Source of the DNA: Dryomyza anilis
Lineage: Eukaryota > Arthropoda > Insecta > Diptera > Dryomyzidae
Assembly: GCA_951804985.1 (NCBI GenBank)
Contig: OX638134.1
Location: 77,603,679-77,667,678 of the forward strand
DNA: 64,000 nt
Reading direction: 5' to 3'
Made by a program: the position numbers and the translations under genes
The notes under the pieces: model-generated
Told to the model about the DNA's origin: nothing
What the model saw: only the letters and a program-made list of their open reading frames with translations
Databases searched by the model: none
Shown: positions 1-11,259 of the stretch, in pieces
Numbering within the stretch: position 1 is the stretch's first letter
Layout: each line of letters starts with the position of its first letter

Positions 1-1510
1 AATTTGAATTTTTAGTGAAAATTTGAATTTTAAGTGAAAAATTGAATTTTTAGTGAAAAATTGAAGTTTTAGTGAAAAATTGAATTTTTAGTGAAAAATT
101 GAATTTTTAGTGAAAAATTGAATTTTTAGTGAAAAATTGAATTTTTAGTGAAAAATTGAATTTTTAGTGAAAAATTGAATTTTTAGTGAAAAATTGAATT
201 TTTAGTGAAAAATTGAATTTTTAGTGAAAAATTGAATTTTTAGTGAAAAATTGAATTTTTAGTGAAAAATTGAATTTTTAGTGAAAAATTGAATTTTTAG
301 TGAAAAATTGAATTTTTAGTGAAAAATTGAATTTTTAGTGAAAAATTGAATTTTTAGTGAAAAATTGAATTTTTAGTGAAAAATTGAATTTTTAGTGAAA
401 AATTGAATTTTTAGTGAAAAATTGAATTTTTAGTGAAAAATTGAATTTTTAGTGAAAAATTGAATTTTTAGTGAAAAATTGAATTTTTAGTGAAAAATTG
501 AATTTTTAGTGAAAAATTGAATTTTTAGTGAAAAATTGAATTTTTAGTGAAAAATTGAATTTTTAGTGAAAAATTGAATTTTTAGTGAAAAATTGAATTT
601 TTAGTGAAAAATTGAATTTTTAGTGAAAAATTGAATTTTTAGTGAAAAATTGAATTTTTAGTGAAAAATTGAATTTTTAGTGAAAAATTGAATTTTTAGT
701 GAAAAATTGAATTTTTAGTGAAAAATTGAATTTTTAGTGAAAAATTGAATTTTTAGTGAAAAATTGAATTTTTAGTGAAAAATTGAATTTTTAGTGAAAA
801 ATTGAATTTTTAGTGAAAAATTGAATTTTTAGTGAAAAATTGAATTTTTAGTGAAAAATTGAATTTTTAGTGAAAAATTGAATTTTTAGTGAAAATTTGA
901 ATTTTTAGTGAAAAATTGAATTTTTAGTGAAAAATTGAATTTTTAGTGAAAAATTGAATTTTTAGTGAAAAATTGAATTTTTAGTGAAAAATTGAATTTT
1001 TAGTGAAAAATTGAATTTTTAGTGAAAAATTGAATTTTTAGTGAAAAATTGAATTTTTAGTGAAAAATTGAATTTTTAGTGAAAAATTGAATTTTTAGTG
1101 AAAAATTGAATTTTTAGTGAAAAATTGAATTTTTAGTGAAAAATTGAATTTTTAGTGAAAAATTGAATTTTTAGTGAAAAATTGAATTTTTAGTGAAAAA
1201 TTGAATTTTTAGTGAAAAATTGAATTTTAGTGAAAAATTGAATTTTTAGTGAAAAATTGAATTTTTAGTGAAAAGTTGATTTTTTAGTGAAATTTTGAAT
1301 TTTAGTGAAAAATTGAATTTTAGTGAAAAATTAAATTTTAGTGAAAATTTTATTTTTTAATGAAAAATTGAATTTTTAGTGATAAATTTAATTTTTAATG
1401 AAAAATTGAATTTCTAGTGTAAAATATAATTTTTAGTGAAAAATTGTATTTTTAGTGAGCAATTGAATTTTTAGTGAAAAGTTGAATTTTTTTAGTGAAA
1501 AATTTACTTT
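1..1510 (+). repeat. 19-bp satellite array A (plus orientation)
   Basis: Tandem 19-bp unit GAAAAATTGAATTTTTAGT, nearly identical from the window start to about 1230, so the array probably continues to the left. From about 1230 to 1510 the units carry substitutions and small indels and then dissolve into AT-rich DNA, the usual picture of an array edge that no longer takes part in homogenisation. The same unit occurs in reverse complement at 44930-46640 and 47640-49265, and in a diverged plus form at 62320-63180. No coding capacity is expected. Confidence 0.97.
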
Positions 1511-1796
1511 TTATTTAATTAAAAATGTATATATTTTGTGTATATATAAATTTAATCGAAATTTGTATCGATATATTTAATCGATATATTTTATCGATAT
1601 TTATATCGACAAATTTATCGATAAAAATATTATAGATGTATTTTATAGATAAAATATTTTATAGAATAATTATTATAGATATATATTTAATTTATATAGG
1701 TTTTATGTATTTTTTATTTCAATTTTTTTCTAAACATTTTTAAACAAAGTTCGATATTTTTTTTAATACTATCTTATTTATATATATTTAAAAAAA
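1511..1796. other. AT-rich stretch with ATCGATAT words
   Basis: Very AT-rich DNA with irregularly repeated ATCGATAT and TTATCGATA words at roughly 1555-1640 and TTATAGAT words at 1630-1690. No gene or defined element is visible; it may be a decayed short tandem repeat at the edge of the satellite. Confidence 0.5.
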
Positions 1797-2700
1797 ATGC
1801 GGTATAATATTTTTGATATATATTTTTTCGATTTTTGTTCTCTATATATATTTATATTTAAGAAAACTTTTTTCCAAACCTACAACCTTCCACTACATCT
1901 ACTTCTTTTTCTCCACCTACTTCTTAAATTCCACTGTCGCTCCTGCATATTCTGCATCATCCTTCACCAATTGCTTCCGCTGCAGCACCTTCACAAATGT
2001 CCTACTGCATGCAGTAGCAGCAGCAACATTCTGCGTCTCTTCCCAACATGTTGCCGCGTTCCGCATGTTGCTGCGCCGCCGCATGTTGTCAACGCATGAT
2101 TATCGCGATGGCAGGCGTATCGATGGCATTGCTGCTGCCGCTGTCGGAGTTGTCATTGTTGCAGTTGTTGTTGTTGTGTATTTGTGGTTGTTTGCTATAT
2201 TTTCATGCATGCGAGGATAATACATGCCACAGAAACACTCCTACAAATAAACACAAAACCATTTAAATTTGTTTATGTTGCTGTGGTTCTACTGTTGTTG
2301 TTGCTTCTTTGCGCGTCCTCTACTTGCAAGTGTTGCTGCACGTTGTCCTCTGTTGCTGTCGATGTTCATGTTGTTGTTGCTGTCGATGTTCTTGCCTATT
2401 GTCGTTGTGCATGTGTTGGTATTATGTTGTTGTTATTTGTTGCTCGTGGCGCAAAAGTTTTTCGCGCGTTTTTATCTGTCCTATCATTGTTGTTACTATT
2501 TGTTGCTGTTGTTAGTATAAGTCTTTGTTGTTATTGCTGCTGTCGCTTCTGTTGCTACATGCTGTTTGTGCATTGTCATCGCAAGTGTCACATTGTTATG
2601 ATGCCACCGCAGCAACAGCAACCACAAATTATGAAAACAACTTGATATTTAGCACGTGTGTTAAACAAAATAAAAAAAAATAAAAAAAAAAAAACAAAAA
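1797..2700. other. T-rich / GTTGCTG-rich non-coding island
   Basis: The plus strand is rich in GTTGTTGCTG words (CAACAGCAA on the other strand), especially at 2110-2180 and 2260-2600. It ends in A-rich low-complexity DNA at about 2668-2706. Open frames of 70-153 codons occur here, but they consist of Leu, Val, Cys and Phe runs produced by the triplet bias and overlap in several frames. I treat them as non-coding. Such CAA/CAG-rich DNA is common in fly introns and UTRs; on the minus strand it would read as glutamine-rich if translated. Confidence 0.55.
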
Positions 2701-2794
2701 AAAACTTTCAAAATATTGCTTGAATAAGTATTTTATAATTTAATAATTTATAGTTTTATTATAATTCATTTTAAAAGTTGTTTATATACATACT

Positions 2795-4250
2795 GTACAT
2801 CAGATAATCTTGCATCAAACATTATTATATCAATCAAACATCATGGAATAAAGCATTCTTGCATCAAGCATTCTTCCATCAAAAATTATTGCAGCAAACA
2901 TTTTTGTTTTATGCATTCTTGAATTAACTATTCTTGCATTAAGCATAATTTCATCAAGCATTCTTACATCAAGCATTCTTGTATCAAACAGTCATGCATC
3001 AAATTTTCTTGTATCAACCATCAAACTTGTATCAAGCATCAAAAATTATTTTTTATAACATTCTTGCATCAAACATTAATATACCTAGCATTCTTGCTTC
3101 AAATATCCTTACATCAAACACTCTTGCATCAAACATTCTTGCATCAAGCATTCTTGCATCAGGCATTCTTGCATCAAGCATTCTTCCATCAAACAGTCAT
3201 GCAACAAATTTTCTTGTATCAACCATCAAACTTGCATTAAGCTTAAAAAATAATTTCTTCAAGCATTCTTGCATCAAACATTATTATACCAAGCTTTCTT
3301 GCTTCAAATATCCTTACATCAAACATTCTTGCATCAAACATTCTTGCATCAAGCATTCTTGCATTAAGCATTCTTTCTTCAAATATCCTTACATCAAACA
3401 TTCTTACATTAAACATTCATGCATCAAGCATTAATGCATCAAGCATTCTTGCATCAGGCATTCTTTCATCAGGCATTCTTGCATAAAACAGTCATGCATC
3501 AAATTTTCTTTTATCAACCTTCAAACTTGAATTAAGCTTAAAAAATAATTTCATCAAGCATTCTTGCATCAAGCATTCTTGCATCAAACATTCTTGCATC
3601 AAGCATTCTTGCATCAAACAGTCATTTTCTTGTATCAACCATCAAACTTGTATCAAGCATCAAAAATTATTTTTTCTAACATTCTTGTATCAAACATTAT
3701 TATACCAAGCATTCTTGCTTCAAATATCCTTACATCAAACATTCTTACATCAAGCATTCTTGCATCAAACATTATTTTACCAAGCATTCTTGCTTCAAAT
3801 ATCCTTACATCAAACATTCTTACATCAAACATCTTGCATCAAGCATTATTGTATCAAGCATTCTTGCATCAAGCATTCTTGCATCAGGCATTCTTGCATC
3901 AAGCATTCTTGCATCAAACAGTCATGCATCAAATTTTCTTGTATCAACCATCAAACTTGTATCAAGCATAAAAAATTATTTCTTGTAACATTCTTGCATC
4001 AAACATTATTATACCAAGCATTCTTGCTTCAAATATCCTTACATCAAACATTCTTGCATCAAGCATTCTTGCATCAAGCATTATTTTACCAATCATACTT
4101 GCCTCAAATATTCTTCCATCAAAAATGATTGCAGGTAACATTCTTGCATCAAACAATCTTGTATGAAACATTTTTGTATTAAGAATTCTTGCATTAGGCT
4201 TGCTTGCATCTGGCATCCAGCATTCTTGCATCAAGCATCGAACATTCCCA
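2795..4250 (+). repeat. 15-bp satellite B with higher-order structure
   Basis: Tandem 15-bp unit CATTCTTGCATCAAG with many single-base variants (CATTCTTGCATCAAA, CATTCTTACATCAAG). A composite block starting CAGTCATGCATCAAATTTTC and continuing through TTGTATCAACCATCAAAC recurs at about 2989, 3194, 3489, 3619 (shortened) and 3919, so the array has higher-order repetition of roughly 130-300 bp. Because 15 is a multiple of 3, long open frames appear with His-Gln-Ala-Phe-Leu type pentapeptides. They are by-products of the period, not genes. Confidence 0.95.
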
Positions 4251-4259
4251 CATCCATAT

Positions 4260-5066
4260 ACTGAAGAAACGTAAATAAATTGCAAATAAAAAAAAGATAT
4301 TTCATTTATTTTGTTAGTTATCGAAGTATGCCTTCATTTTGTAGTTTTCTTTTAATTGCATGTTTTATTATTTTTGTTTACAATTTTGATTTATATTTTG
4401 GGTTGGCTTGTGTGTTTTTGTTTTTTTGCACTGCATTTTTGATTCTTTATTTTTTCTATTTTTTTTGTATTTGTTTTTGTTTTATTGATTTCGTGTTTTT
4501 AATTTAAATATTGGCATTGTTTTTTCCATTGATTTTGCGTTATTGATTTTGATTTTGTGCTCTTGCCTTTGATTTCGTGTGTTTTCGTTTAATTTTTATG
4601 TGTGTTTTTGTTTTTGTGTTTTTCTTTTCTTTTATGATTTCTTTATTTTTTATTAAATATTGTGATTTTACTTTTATTTTTTTTGATATTGGATTTTTTA
4701 TTAAATTTGTATTTTATTTTGTTGTATTTGTGTTTTTGATGTCGTGTTTATTTAGACATTGTGTTTTAATTGATTTTGATTTTGTGTTTTTATTTTATAT
4801 TTGTATTTTATTTCCGTGTTGTTTTGCATTTACTTTTGGAATTTTATGCTTGTTTTTGTGTATTTTCATTTGTTTTTTGTATTATTTTTTAATTTATATA
4901 TTTATTTTTGTGTTTATATATTTTTATTTTTCTTTTGATTTTGGTTTTTTGTGTTTGTATTTTGGTTATCAATTTTGTTTTTTTGTTTTTTTTCTGCCAT
5001 AATGTTTTTTCTTTGTCACTTTGGTTTGTCGTTTATACTGTCACATTGTTGTCTATGTGTTTGATA
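4260..5066. repeat. T/TG-rich low-complexity stretch
   Basis: A strongly strand-asymmetric stretch made of TTTTGTGTTTTTG, GATTTTGTG and TTTATTTT words, with almost no C. It encodes Phe-rich frames (4577-5002) that are compositional artefacts. I see no regulatory site or gene. It may be a degenerate tandem repeat whose unit can no longer be read. Confidence 0.6.
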
Positions 5067-5067
5067 T

Positions 5068-5190
5068 TTGGGGCGAATGTGTCATTTTTTTTTTTTACTA
5101 ATTTTTAAAGCACTTCAAACTATAAAATTTGATTTCCCAATATATTTAAAAATGCACATTCGCCCCTTTGGTATGACAGTGTCGATATGT
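5068..5190 (+). repeat. Dispersed repeat related to the 41.1-41.8 kb cluster
   Basis: A short inverted repeat with GGGGCGAATGTGTCAT near 5070 facing GCACATTCGCCCCTTTGG near 5153. The stretch from about 5106 (AAAGCACTTCAAACTATAAA) through 5180 (TTTGGTATGACAG) matches, in reverse complement, 41085-41160. The terminal word ATTCGCCCTTTTGGCATGAC recurs at 41563, with variants at 41603 and 41733. I infer a non-autonomous element or its remnant with CGCCC-TTTGG-ATGAC termini; no transposase is present. Confidence 0.55.
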
Positions 5191-6531
5191 TCTGCCTTTC
5201 TGTTAACTTATTTGTTTGCATTATTATTATTTTGTATTATTGCGCTTTAAATACGTTTTTTTTACAAAATTTTTGAATACTTTTTAAACCATTTTTCAAT
5301 AAATTTTGGTTTTTTATATTTTTTCATACAAATATTTTTTTATTTATTTTTTTTTATTTAATGTCATTTTTACTCATTTTAATTTTTTATATTAATTTCT
5401 GACAACTTATGTGTTGCATTGAAAATACTGCAAAACTTAAGTGACCTCCTACCTCTTCTACCCTCGCCAACTAAGGTGGCATAAATATGCAAATAATACA
5501 TATGCTGTTGGCTGTTTGCGCATTGTTGCTGACGCACGCGGACATGTTGCCAACATTCGGCGACAGCAGCAGCACCAGCAAGGGCAGCCACTTGCTGCAT
5601 GGTTATGCTTTAACAATTCAATCTGTGGCAGGCAGCAGCAATATAAAATAAAAAGTTGCAACAAAAATTGCAACATGTTGTTGAAACAGGGTGCCTTTAA
5701 AAAAAAATCATAAAAAACATAAACTTGAAAACGTGAAATAAATTGAATAAACAAAATTATAAATTAAACACCCAGTATTTTAATATTAAGTGCATTTATT
5801 AAAAACACCCTGTATGCCACAGTCATTGACATAAATACAGTAAAGTACAAAAAAAGTAAACAAAAACAAAAACAAAAAAAACGAACTGCAACGCCAAAAT
5901 GTAGCGAAAAATGAGCAAAGTAGCGAATATGGTTAAAAGCAGCAGCAGCAACAGCAGTAACAACAAAACATTTACAATAATAAATTGCATGACGCACACA
6001 CGTACATACAACACACACACACACACACACACACATTGCATATAAACTGTGCAACAACAAAAACAACATCATCATCAACAACAACAACAACCACATCAAC
6101 TGCAGCAGCAGCAACAACAACAAATGCAGCCACGGCTGCCACTGCGTTGTAATCAATGTTCATGCTGCTGCAGCTTCTGTCGCTGCTGCCACTTCGCTGT
6201 CGCTGTCGCTATCGTCATCGCTGTCGCCGTCGCCGCCACCACGACGACGACGACGCGACGATCAACAACGAACGTCAACGAACTGATGGGTTGTTGGTGA
6301 CGGTGTCGGTGGTGCTGGTGACGGGGTCACAAATGGTACAAAAATAAGTAATGCGCGAAAAAACGCCATAATAAAAAATTAAAATAAAGTTGGATAAAAG
6401 AGTAAAAAAAATATGAAAAAAAGAAAAAAAAAAAACTGAACGTACAAAAATTCAATATGCACGAGTAAGCAGTGTGCACCCATTAGGTTAAATTTTTGTT
6501 GATGACACATATTGCGTTTTAAATTAATATT
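5191..6531. other. AT-rich DNA and CAG/CAA-rich unique island
   Basis: AT-rich to about 5400, then unique DNA with CAGCAGCAGCACCAGCAAGG words near 5563, CAACAACA runs at 5940-6125, a GACGACGACG run near 6241 and CTGTCGCTG repeats at 6175-6240. Several short frames in both strands are driven by these runs and none is convincing as an exon. Similar islands recur throughout the window and resemble fly intronic or intergenic DNA. Confidence 0.5.
6009..6035. repeat. (CA)n microsatellite
   Basis: Perfect run of about 13 CA dinucleotides inside the CAA/CAG-rich island, a likely length-polymorphic locus. Confidence 0.95.
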
Positions 6532-7363
6532 AAAACGAGTTGGAAAAGTTAGGTCACATGGGTAAGTTCGGTCATATGGGGCGGACTTTTATAGTCGGTC
6601 GGGCCCGACTATGGAATACCCTACACCATTGGTGGGATATTTAATTGTATATCTTAATTTTAAAGTTTTTAATTATACTGAACCTCCCCACCCTCAGAAT
6701 ATTGTTCACATATCAGAAATTTACATCTTATATCCCCATAATTTAAAAATTGATATGAAAGTATAAAAAACGAATACAAAAAATTAGAAAAATGTAAATG
6801 GGTGGACCACTCCTATATTCAAAAATTTTGTAAGGATAATATTTCATAGATTTGATTTTAATAATTTACGGTTCAAATTTCCACTATGAAAACCCGGGAA
6901 ATAATGAAAAAAAAGTGGACGGATCACGCCCATTTTTGGACCACATATTTTAAGGTGAATTCTAACAATACGTTTTAAACTTTATAACTATACCTTGAAT
7001 ACTTCTCGAGTTATTAGTTCCGAAAGAGTTATATAAAAGTGACTTATATGGGAGGTGGGCGTGTTCGTTGACCGATTTGGCTCATTTTCAAACTCAGTTC
7101 CTACTTTTGGCTTAAATATATTGAGACGAAATTTCATTGCAATCTGATCAGTATTTCTCAAGTTATTCTGTATTCGGACAGCAAGACAGTAAGACGGACT
7201 GACAGATAGACAGACAGACAGACAGACGGACATGGCTAAACGGACTCGGGTAGTGATGCTGATCAAGAATATATATACTTTTCCATACCGGACACGCCTC
7301 CTAAGGGGCGTTACAATATATGCACAAAGTTAATATACCCTGTACCTCATAGGTGTAGGGTAT
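6532..7363 (-). mobile_element. DINE-1/INE-1-like non-autonomous element, copy 1
   Basis: Reverse-complement copy of the element also at 35158 and 51381. Between 6616 (ATACCCTACACC) and 7352 (GGTGTAGGGTAT) the ends form 12-bp inverted repeats. The 7318-7363 end is a stem-loop, ATACCCT…AGGGTAT. Read on the minus strand, 7200-7280 contains TATATATTCTTGATCAGCAT, then CCGAGTCCGTTTAGCCATG, then a GTCY tetranucleotide run. This core is characteristic of the dipteran DINE-1/INE-1 (mini-me) family as I remember it. The shared sequence continues past the inverted repeat to AAAACGAGTTGG at 6532. No protein is encoded; movement would depend on a Helitron-like element elsewhere. Confidence 0.8.
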
Positions 7364-7829
7364 AATATAATGATTTTATGGCTTTATAAATGTCACTCTA
7401 ATATGAGATAATTCTAAAGAAAAAATAACTATATTATAAATTCTTAAATACAAAAAATTTTGTGATTGTCCTCCTGAAAATTCAGTATATTCAAAGCTAG
7501 AACTTTCAAAATAATAGTTTTTTTTATCATTAATAGCACCATAAAATATCCTATTCTCAAAATATTTTTAGTTTTTAAAAACCTATTTTATTATTTGAGT
7601 AATTTTTCTGAAATGAAATGTATTCAATTCTATTTAAAAATTATTTGATGTTCATTCTGTGATTAATTCAGCTCACTATTTATGAATTTCATCTAAAAAT
7701 AAAAATTACTTAAGATCATAGTTAGACAACTAGAGTACAGATTCTAAGTTTTTTTTAATAGACGCACAGTTGTCCTAAATTAAGTATTAGCCGACCCAAT
7801 TTTATCGCATTCGAACCATTCTTTTTTAA
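7364..7829. other. AT-rich unique DNA
   Basis: AT-rich sequence between the DINE-like element and the 160-bp repeats. I see no open frame of interest, tandem period or inverted repeat. Confidence 0.5.
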
Positions 7830-8640
7830 ATTTCGCGAATCGGTTTTCGAATTCATCATCTGTGAGGTTCTGCTACAAGATCCCATCCATGGTTTTTAAA
7901 AGTGACGCAAAACAATATAAAATTTTCTAAATATTAAAAAGTGATATGCAATTGCATTTCAAATGCATGTAAAACCCGCATAGGAATTGATATCGCAAAG
8001 CGGTTTTCGAATTCATCATCTGTGAGGTTTCTGCTACAAGATCCCATCTTTGGTTTTTAACAGCGACGCAAAAAAATAGAAAATTTTATAAATATTAAAA
8101 AGTGATATGCACCTCAAATGCATGTAAAATCCGTATACGAATTGATATCGCGAATCGGTTTTCGAATTCATCATCTGTGAGGTTCTGCTACAAGATCCCA
8201 TCCATGGTTTTTAAAAGTGACGCAAAAAAATATAAAATTTTATAAATATTAAAAAGTGATATGCAATTGCATTTCAAATGCATGTAAAACCCGCATTGGA
8301 ATTGATATCGCAATGCGGTTTTCGAATTCATCATCTGTGAGGTTTCTGCTACAAGATCCCATCTTTGATTTTTAACAGCGACGCAAAAAAATAGAAAATT
8401 TTCTAAATATTAAAAAGTGATATGCAGTTGCTCTTCAAATGCAAGTAAAACCAGGATGCAAATCGACATCGCGAAGCGGTTTTCGAATTCACAATCAAGG
8501 GGGCTTCTGGTACAAGATGCATTCAATTGGTTTTGAAAGTGACACACAAAATATATTTTTTGAAATAATTTCAAAATGTGGTAGGTACACACTTGCATTT
8601 GAAATGCATTTTAAAACCGCAAACGAATTGATCCAGAAAA
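7830..8640 (+). repeat. ~160-bp tandem repeat, five units in a dimeric pattern
   Basis: The word CGGTTTTCGAATTCATCATC begins units at 7841, 8001, 8156 and 8316, with a diverged fifth at 8477, giving periods of 160, 155, 160 and 161 bp. Units 1 and 3 share GAGGTTCTGCTACAAG and CCATCCATGG. Units 2 and 4 share GAGGTTTCTGCTACAAG and AACAGCGACGC. The order is therefore A-B-A-B-C, meaning a ~315-bp dimer was duplicated. Unit length is close to a nucleosome repeat. No protein is supported. Confidence 0.95.
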
Positions 8641-9340
8641 AACGGTGAACGCACGTATCCTTGGATTGGTCTCTAGTTTTACGTACATATCGATTTTTTT
8701 AAGTGTGCAAAGTACTGTCGCACGGTGTTATATATACTAAAATTCAAATATTTTGTATTGCTAACTATGCAAAATTCTTGCGACCACAGAAATACCATGA
8801 CTCGGAGTTCGGTATGGTACCGAAAAATTCTCATAATATTTTCGAGATTTAAAAAAGATGTTAGTGCTTAGTTGTTTCGAAGTGAGTACAAAACTAGATA
8901 TCGTTATTATATCGATTCTAATTTTTAAAGTAATTCGTTATGGTACTTAATTTTAGAGTTTTAACGTAAATTAACTTCTCCTTTTGAAATAACTTTGATG
9001 TATGTAGATTTAGGTAGAATCGAATGGCAAACTTCATTACATTAGACCAAGGTTACCAATCAAAAATAACACGATAAATCACTAAATCACACATGATATC
9101 AAACGTGAGACTTTTTCATAAAAAAGTCACATATTGAGAAAAATTACAAAAAATCATACAATAAGATAAAACACACTAAAATCTCATATCGTGATAAATT
9201 GCACGAAAATCACACATTCACAAATCACTTAAAATGTATAAAAAATCCATAATAATATACAGAAAACATAGTAATTTTATTATATACAAATAGCTTTCAC
9301 CATTTTTTACAATTAATTGATAAACTTACTTCCTGAGAAT
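8641..9340. other. Unique AT-rich DNA with ATCACACAT words
   Basis: Mostly unique. Between 9070 and 9235 the words AAATCACACAT, CACGATAAAT and AAAATCACACATTC recur irregularly, suggesting a decayed short repeat. No gene is visible. Confidence 0.45.
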
Positions 9341-9962
9341 TGGTTTGCTCCATACACAACATCATATTGATGAAATTCATATTGATCTATTATTCATTGT
9401 ATTGAAGAACGATTCCTAATATTGATAACTACAAAACATCAATGTTATGAATTCATTATAAATTTGATGAATGATCGAAAAAGTGTTCTTCAATATGATG
9501 TATGTGAAGAATACGTTTCATCATATTAATGAACAAATACATAAAATACAACATATATGTAAATCAGATTGAAGAATGCTGTTTATGAAACCAAATTTTA
9601 AACAAAAAATTTATTTTTAGTTCATTTTTTGCAATACTTCTCAGTTCTCAAGTAGTTCTTTTATGTTATATCTTATATAATGTTTGCTCGATATGCATTA
9701 ATTAGTAAAATCTTTTATAATATATTTATTAATAATTACAAATTTTTGTTAACAAAATGTTAAAATATATAAAAAAAATTCTTTTTAGAAAAAATAATTA
9801 TTTTGGAAAACATTTTTTCGGACATATTTTTTTTCCAGAAAGAACAATTTTGTTCATACACATTTTTTTTACAAATTTTTTTTGTCGTATTTTTTTTTTA
9901 CATTTTTTATAAATTCGATTGCTAACTCTATTTACTCTAAAATGTCGTATGGAGCAAACTAG
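9341..9962. mobile_element. Possible foldback/MITE with GTTTGCTCCATAC ends
   Basis: GTTTGCTCCATAC at 9343-9355 faces its reverse complement GTATGGAGCAAAC at 9947-9959. An outer ATTTTTTACA-type match lies about 30 bp further out on the left and directly outside on the right. The interior contains CATCATATTGATGAAATTCA and other ATATTGATGAA words shared with the foldback at 22951-23443. A 13-bp match could be chance, so the boundaries are tentative. Confidence 0.4.
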
Positions 9963-11259
9963 AGTGTAAAAAATCATACAAACATCCCACTCCCAATGTG
10001 ATAATTTAAAAAATTAAAATTCATATTAATTTTTATTGAAAGATTGCGGATTTTTAATAAAAAAAAAACAAGTTTCAAAGAAAGGAAATTTAGAAGTCGT
10101 TTGTAATTGCAAATAAATATATTTTTATTTCGATTTTATTATATTATAACATTATAGAAAACTAAACAAAAAGTACATGTATTTGTCTGATGTAATACTG
10201 GTCATCAATAAATGCATTTCCTACTGACTGCAGGTCATAAATACAACGACAGCAACACGAGCAGCAGAAAAAAAAGTGACAAAATGTTGGAGTATATTTA
10301 AGTATAAAAATTCCATTACATTTGCCAAACGACGAATGAACGAACGTACGAACGAATGTAACAAAGCAAACGAGAGAAAGCAAAATAAAATAATAATGCT
10401 TAAAACAAAAAATTAAAAAAAAAAAAAAAAATCAAATAATATAAAATAAAAGCGCAAAAATGCAGCAACACAAAAAAAAATAGAAAAAGTAGCGAACAAA
10501 AAAATTAAATTATAATAAAAATGAGTGCAAAAAATGGTAAACGAAGGCTGCACGAAAAGTAAGATGGATAAAAATTACTATCGGGTGGGTTGAGCGGGCG
10601 ATGGTGGAATTGATGATGGTGAGAGCGGCACAACGGGAATGAGTGAGAGCAAGAGTGCACGTGCTGGAGAGTGCGACGCATTCAATGCTGAAGGACGAAA
10701 GTCAACATGGCGCAGAGAACGACAACCACGACAGCAATGTATTTGCGAAGAATTAGAGCGCAAAAATGAGGATGATGATGATAATTTGAAAAGAAAGCAA
10801 TTTGGATGCTGCCTCTTTAATGGGAGTAGCATCCATGGGGGGAACACTGAATTGTTTGATGGAGAATTTCGTTGTGGGATTAGTAGAGAGAGTAGTCAGA
10901 GTGTGAAAAAAGATAGAGTGAGTGCGGTGTGCTGGTTAAAGGCATGCGAAACTTTTGCTCTAAAGAGAGATGCTCGACAGAGTTACCGTTGTAAATATTT
11001 AACCTTATCACAAATAATAGGTAAAACGAATATTAAAGGCAAATGTGTATTCTATATAGATTGTGCTGTTCATTAAACATATTTAAAACTGAACAATACT
11101 ATTTTAAAAATATAAATTAGAAATTTTCAAAGAATTTTTATAGCTCATAAATTTCATTCGATGTTTATATAATGGGTAATATGGAAAATAACCCGGCGGT
11201 ACATATAAATTTTGATCAATGGGGCGATGAATTGAGGTTTTTGAAAATATTTAGTGAAT
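9963..11259. other. Unique island with GAGAG-rich, less AT-rich segment
   Basis: AT-rich to about 10550, then a segment with more balanced base composition (10562-10990) containing GTGAGAGC, GAGAGAGTAG and GATGATGATG words. One open frame at 10639-11076 (145 codons, MSESKSARAGEC…) crosses it. Its composition (acidic GluArgLysAsnGluAspAspAspAsp run, several Cys) is not an obvious repeat artefact, but I recognise no domain. The antisense frame at 10578-10847 overlaps it. It could be an exon, a regulatory island or a chance frame. Confidence 0.35.

Noticed and set aside
1797..2645. Leu/Val/Cys-rich frames that look like membrane proteins
   Set aside because: GTT/GCT/TGT triplet bias gives hydrophobic runs in three overlapping frames. 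No signal peptide plus domain arrangement or other coding evidence.
2979..4128. Several 135-151-codon frames in the CATTCTTGCATCAAG array
   Set aside because: Explained by the 15-bp period; overlapping frames are equally open.
4577..5108. Phe-rich frames resembling multi-pass membrane proteins
   Set aside because: Pure T-rich composition; no conserved motif.
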